A DNA stretch of 61,605 nt, from NCBI RefSeq assembly GCF_009996845.1, contig NZ_JAACYS010000010.1:1-61605 (forward strand). Direction: 5' to 3'. Positions 58,077 to 61,605 of this stretch are shown piece by piece. A program made the position numbers and the translations under genes. This DNA is from Pallidibacillus pasinlerensis (GTDB taxonomy: Bacteria; Bacillota; Bacilli; Bacillales; Caldibacillaceae). Below the pieces are notes generated by a model. The model had not been told where the DNA came from. It worked only from the letters and a program-made list of their open reading frames with translations, and searched no databases. Each line of letters opens with the position of its first letter. Position 1 is the first letter of the stretch.

Positions 58077-58512
58077 AAATCAAGTGGAGTAAGTGTTGAC
58101 GGATTGCCTCATGACTAATAACCCGATAGCCTAAAAGGGGTTCTAACGTACTGGCTGCTTTTCGATAGGAAGGTCCCTGAACAGCTAATTCAATAGCTAC
58201 CTCCTCAATCAATGGGCTAAAAGAACCTGCATCCTCAAACTCTAAATAACGATCAAGGAGAAAAACATATTCCCCTGTCTCCCGGTCACGGTAATAATTA
58301 CGATTTAATTCAATCTCTCCGAAGAGACTAGTTATATGATATTTTCTTTTATCAATGAGTCGATAGCGTTTTTTATCTCGTTCTTCTGCAATCTGTTGAT
58401 CCATATCCTCCAAAATATTTTTCATAACGCTGGAGAAGGTATCTTGTAATTGCCTCCAAACCATTTGCTCAATTTCTTTTAAATTTGGATATTTTGTGAT
58501 ATTCTTTTCCAT
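58075..58512 (-). pseudogene. ISLre2-family transposase, N-terminal fragment
   Basis: 145 codons match the beginning of the ISLre2 (UPF0236) transposase: LFGEIELNRNYYRDRETGEYVFLLDRYLEFE, SPLIEEVAIELAVQGPSYRKAA and ISHEAIRQHL. Full proteins are about 450-480 residues, so roughly two thirds including the catalytic core are missing. The reading frame ends at once where the GGDEF tail begins. AAGGAGT upstream of ATG 58512 looks like the native start region, and the left end of the IS should lie at about 58515-58620. Confidence 0.82.
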
Positions 58513-58623
58513 GAGGGATACTCCTTTCTCGGTAATGGTTGTTTTGGTTGACTATCATTCTACCAAGGAGTACCCTCTTTTTCATTATATCTGCTTTTTT
58601 CCTACCGCGCTTCCGCTTGCTTG

Positions 58624-58670
58624 CCCCTTCATTTAGTGAACTCACTACGTTCGTTCACTAAATGAAGGGG
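58624..58670. repeat. Perfect 18-bp inverted repeat near the IS remnant
   Basis: CCCCTTCATTTAGTGAAC (58624-58641) and its exact complement (58653-58670) are separated by 11 bp. There is no T-run on either side. It lies between the ISLre2 fragment and the ATPase terminator and may be an IS end, or an independent palindromic repeat. Confidence 0.75.
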
Positions 58671-58773
58671 ACAAAATTTATTTCCGCCCACAATAATTTT
58701 ACTCATACGACTGACTTGTTAATAAAAATACAAACTTACTTTTGAAATTTATGTCACTTTTAATTTCACAAAA

Positions 58774-58798
58774 GAAAAAGCTGCCTATAAGACAGCTA
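58774..58798 (-). terminator. Terminator of the P-type ATPase gene
   Basis: On the minus strand AGCTG (58797-58793) pairs with CAGCT (58783-58779), followed by TTTTT; weak but well placed, 16 bp after the stop. Confidence 0.6.
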
Positions 58799-58813
58799 TA
58801 CATAAACAACAAT

Positions 58814-61417
58814 TTACTTATTCAAAATCAATTTATACATTTGAATAATAACTAAAGGTAATAATGATAAACCTAAAATTGTCCAATATTGGTTTGCTTG
58901 TAATGGAACAACTTCAAAAATTCCCATTACCCCTGGGGTAAAGATAACTAGTGCTAATAATAGGATGCCGACAATGACTGCTCCCCATACAAATTTATTT
59001 TTAAATATACCTGATTTAAAAATCGATTGATTCGTACGGCAATTAAAACTATGCAGTAAGCGAGATAAACAAAGGGTAGCAAAGGCCATTGTCATGGCAG
59101 TTAACCCTCCATCATCGACTTGTAGGCCGATTAAAAAGGCAGCTATAACACTAATGGAAATAATAACGCCACCGATAAGAACTTCTGTCATAAACCGTTT
59201 ATTTAATAATGGTTCATTAATATTCCGTGGCTTTTGTTTCATCAAACTTGGATCCATCGGCTCTAATCCAATTCCGATTGCAGGTAAACTATCCGTTAAT
59301 AAGTTAATAAACAATAGTTGTACTGGAGCAAAAGGAACGGGATAACCACCTAATGAAGCAAACAGCACAGTAATAATGGCCGCCGTATTCCCTGATAGTA
59401 AAAATTTAATTGCATTTTTTATATTAGCATAAATGCTTCGACCGTTAGAGATTGCTTTCACAATAGTAGAGAAGTTGTCATCCGTTAAAACCATGGCGGC
59501 CGCATCTTTAGCAACTTCAGTACCCGTTATCCCCATCGCAATTCCAATATCCGATTGTTTTAAGGCTGGTGCATCATTAACTCCATCCCCAGTCATGGCA
59601 ACGAGGTGCCCTGTATCTTGCCAAGCCCTAACAATACGAATTTTATGTTCAGGTGAAACCCGGGCATAAACAGATATATTTTTCACACGCTTCCGTAACT
59701 CTTCATCACTCATTTTCTCTACTTCTGCACCTTCAACCGCTTCTCCGCCCTCAGATAAAATACCAATTTGTTTCGCAATAGCTGAAGCAGTCACTTTATG
59801 GTCTCCCGTAATCATAACCGGTGTAATACCTGCGGCCTTTGCTTTTTCTACCGCATCTTTCGACTCGGGTCTCGGTGGGTCCATCATCGCTAAAAGTCCT
59901 ACAAAAATTAAATCATATTCATCATTAGGTGAGACATTTTGGTGGTCCGAAAGTACTTTATAACCAAGGGCTAATACACGAAGACCCCCTCTAGAAAATT
60001 CAAGATTGGCTTGTAAAATATTATTCCGATCCTCGTCGGTTAAATCTCGAATTCCATTTGATGTTGCCATTTTTACAACTCGACTAAGGAGTACATCAGG
60101 CGCCCCCTTCGTAATCATCCGTATTTCATTATTAATGTTATGTACTGTACTCATTAATTTACGATCAGAATCAAAAGGCACTTCCGCTATCCTCGGATAT
60201 TGTTTCCGTATATCCAATTCATCATCTAACCCAATTTTTTCAGCTAAATTAACCATTGCAACTTCAGTTGGGTCACCTATTTCCTTCCCATCATCAGTAA
60301 TCGCATCATTACATAAAATCGACATCGTAACAAATTTTTTTCCAAACTCGTTATTCACATTCCAAGTATGTTTATCAATAATTTGATTATTGACATATAG
60401 TTTTTGGATGACCATTTTATTTTGTGTCAATGTCCCTGTTTTGTCAGAACAAATGACTGACACACTCCCTAAACTTTCAACGGATTGAAGTTTACGAATA
60501 ATCGCATTCTCTTTAGCAAGCTTTTGTGTTCCAAAGGCAAGAACAATCGTTACAATGGAACTTAAGGCTTCCGGTATTGCTGCAACAGCTAATGATACGG
60601 AAAACATAAAAGAATCAACTAATTCCCGTCCGCGAAACATATCGAGTGCAAAAATGACAATCGCAATGATAATAACTACGATGGCTAACTTTTTACCGAA
60701 ATTATCGAGGCTCACTTGTAACGGTGTTTTCTTTTCCTTTGCACTACCTAATAATTTGGCAATTTTACCAATTTCTGTATTCATGCCAATCCCCGTTACA
60801 ACCATCGTTCCCCGACCATAAGTAACAAAACTACCTGAAAAGGCCATGTTTGTTCGGTCCCCAATGCCGACTTCTTCCGGAATCGCTTCAACCGTCTTAT
60901 TTACACTTTCTGATTCACCCGTTAATGAACTTTCATTAATTTGTAAACTAGCACTTTCAATGACTCGACCGTCCGCACTAACATAGTCCCCTGCTTCTAA
61001 AAATAATACATCCCCAACAAGAACTTCTTTTGAAGGGACTTCGACCTTTTTCCCATCACGCAAAACTTTCGCAGATGGGGATGATAAGGCTTTTAAACTA
61101 TTTAAAGATTGTTCAGCTTTAACATGTTGAACTGTTCCTAATATCGCATTTAAAATTAACACAACTAATATGACAATTGAACTTTCAAATTCACCAATAA
61201 ACGCAGAAACCATTGCAGCCACTAATAATATAATGACAAGAAAATCTTTAAATTGGTCAAAAAACACTTGGATTGTACTTTTTTTCTCTACTTCTTCCAA
61301 TTCATTAAAGCCGTATTGTTGTCTTCTTTTTTCCACTTCTACATTCGTTAAACCTTGTTCTGTAATGCCTAATTCTTTTAATGTATCTTGAATGGACTTT
61401 TTATAAAAATGCGTCAT
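58814..61417 (-). CDS. P-type cation ATPase, Ca2+/SERCA-like (PacL family)
   Basis: An 867-residue P2-type ATPase. It has an N-terminal cation-ATPase domain (TLKELGITEQGLTN), the actuator TGES, the TM4 ion site AVAAIPEALSSIVT, the phosphorylation motif CSDKTGTLTQNKM (Asp about residue 333), the nucleotide domain KGAPDVLL, the hinge TGDGVNDAPALKQSDIGIAMG, and six C-terminal helices. TM4 has PEAL where SERCA pumps have PEGL, so ion specificity (Ca2+, Mn2+ or other) is uncertain. ATG 61417 has AAAAGGAG 8 nt upstream; GTG 61420 is one codon earlier. Confidence 0.92.
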   Translation of the reverse strand: MTHFYKKSIQDTLKELGITEQGLTNVEVEKRRQQYGFNELEEVEKKSTIQVFFDQFKDFLVIILLVAAMVSAFIGEFESSIVILVVLILNAILGTVQHVKAEQSLNSLKALSSPSAKVLRDGKKVEVPSKEVLVGDVLFLEAGDYVSADGRVIESASLQINESSLTGESESVNKTVEAIPEEVGIGDRTNMAFSGSFVTYGRGTMVVTGIGMNTEIGKIAKLLGSAKEKKTPLQVSLDNFGKKLAIVVIIIAIVIFALDMFRGRELVDSFMFSVSLAVAAIPEALSSIVTIVLAFGTQKLAKENAIIRKLQSVESLGSVSVICSDKTGTLTQNKMVIQKLYVNNQIIDKHTWNVNNEFGKKFVTMSILCNDAITDDGKEIGDPTEVAMVNLAEKIGLDDELDIRKQYPRIAEVPFDSDRKLMSTVHNINNEIRMITKGAPDVLLSRVVKMATSNGIRDLTDEDRNNILQANLEFSRGGLRVLALGYKVLSDHQNVSPNDEYDLIFVGLLAMMDPPRPESKDAVEKAKAAGITPVMITGDHKVTASAIAKQIGILSEGGEAVEGAEVEKMSDEELRKRVKNISVYARVSPEHKIRIVRAWQDTGHLVAMTGDGVNDAPALKQSDIGIAMGITGTEVAKDAAAMVLTDDNFSTIVKAISNGRSIYANIKNAIKFLLSGNTAAIITVLFASLGGYPVPFAPVQLLFINLLTDSLPAIGIGLEPMDPSLMKQKPRNINEPLLNKRFMTEVLIGGVIISISVIAAFLIGLQVDDGGLTAMTMAFATLCLSRLLHSFNCRTNQSIFKSGIFKNKFVWGAVIVGILLLALVIFTPGVMGIFEVVPLQANQYWTILGLSLLPLVIIQMYKLILNK

Positions 61418-61522
61418 CACTCATTCTCCTTTTCCGTTAACTTCCATAATTATATAGTTTTATCAATTGGAATTTTTATGTATAGAACTTCCTAAACTTA
61501 TTTATCCAAAATTTAGAAAAAC

Positions 61523-61565
61523 AAAAAAGCGTTATAATCAGGAAATATTTTCCTAATTATAACGC
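61523..61565 (-). terminator. Terminator of a gene beyond the window edge
   Basis: GCGTTATAAT (61529-61538) pairs with ATTATAACGC (61556-61565), with a further inner AGGAA-TTCCT stem, followed on the minus strand by TTTTTTG (61528-61522). The gene it serves would be minus-strand and lie past 61605. Confidence 0.75.
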
Positions 61566-61605
61566 AACAATTAATGATATATAGGAGTAAACTTTTTAAA
61601 TTTAT

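Overview
The window is low-GC chromosomal DNA of an aerobic, motile, spore-forming member of the Bacillaceae. The evidence is long gene-order agreement with Bacillus subtilis-type blocks (queG-yhbB-trmL; yuiB-yuiC-pepA, yumC, yutM, yutJ-yuzD-yutI, yutH-G-F-E-D, lytH, yunB-C-D-F; sufCDSUB; metNIQ; yusD-E-F-gcvH-yusI; fadN-A-E, fadM, yusN), AAGGAGG-type ribosome binding sites with many TTG and GTG starts, and spore-coat and sporulation genes (yutH, lytH, yunB, two CotF-like proteins). I do not name a species.

Layout. 0-2.7 kb: a tRNA-modification pair (trmL, queG) with an amidase between them. 2.85-3.4 kb: tRNA-Gly plus a 167-bp tandem duplication carrying broken tRNA 5' halves. 3.7-17.2 kb: housekeeping and redox genes, including Fe-S carrier/scaffold proteins (yutM, yutI), flavin reductases (yumC, yutJ) and sporulation genes; pepA has a damaged 5' end. 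17.3-22.2 kb: a complete branched-chain amino-acid ABC operon (livJHMGF), placed between lytH and yunB, which are adjacent in B. subtilis. It is followed by a very regular array of about 14 units of 52 bp (22.2-22.97 kb). 23-29 kb: yunB-yunC-yunD-yunF and the serine pathway genes serC-serA. 29.2-34.6 kb: the sufCDSUB Fe-S assembly operon. 34.8-37.8 kb: the metNIQ methionine importer behind a SAM-I riboswitch and a clear sigma-A promoter. 37.8-40 kb: yusD-yusE-yusF, gcvH, yusI. 40.1-47.8 kb: fatty-acid beta-oxidation genes fadN-fadA-fadE with a FadR-type operator, and fadM with a cre-like site. Between fadN and fadM lies a scar made of three broken genes (IclR regulator tail, aldehyde dehydrogenase head, extradiol dioxygenase tail), probably what is left of an aromatic meta-cleavage cluster. 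47.9-52.3 kb: coat genes, an AI-2E-type membrane protein, cheV behind a sigma-D-like promoter, and small unknowns. 52.4-58.6 kb: a richer-GC accessory block with a headless HemAT-like chemoreceptor, a frameshifted PAS-HD remnant, intact ldh-lctP behind a Rex-type operator, a truncated haemoglobin, and a GGDEF tail abutting an ISLre2 transposase fragment. 58.8-61.4 kb: a large P-type cation ATPase.

The observations I consider most worth checking are the 52-bp array, whose period equals about five helical turns; the tRNA-Gly 5'-half tandem repeats; the paired hairpins that bury the ribosome binding sites of yhbB and yunB; the pepA 5' damage; and the two gene-remnant scars. I see no CRISPR array and no intact mobile element.
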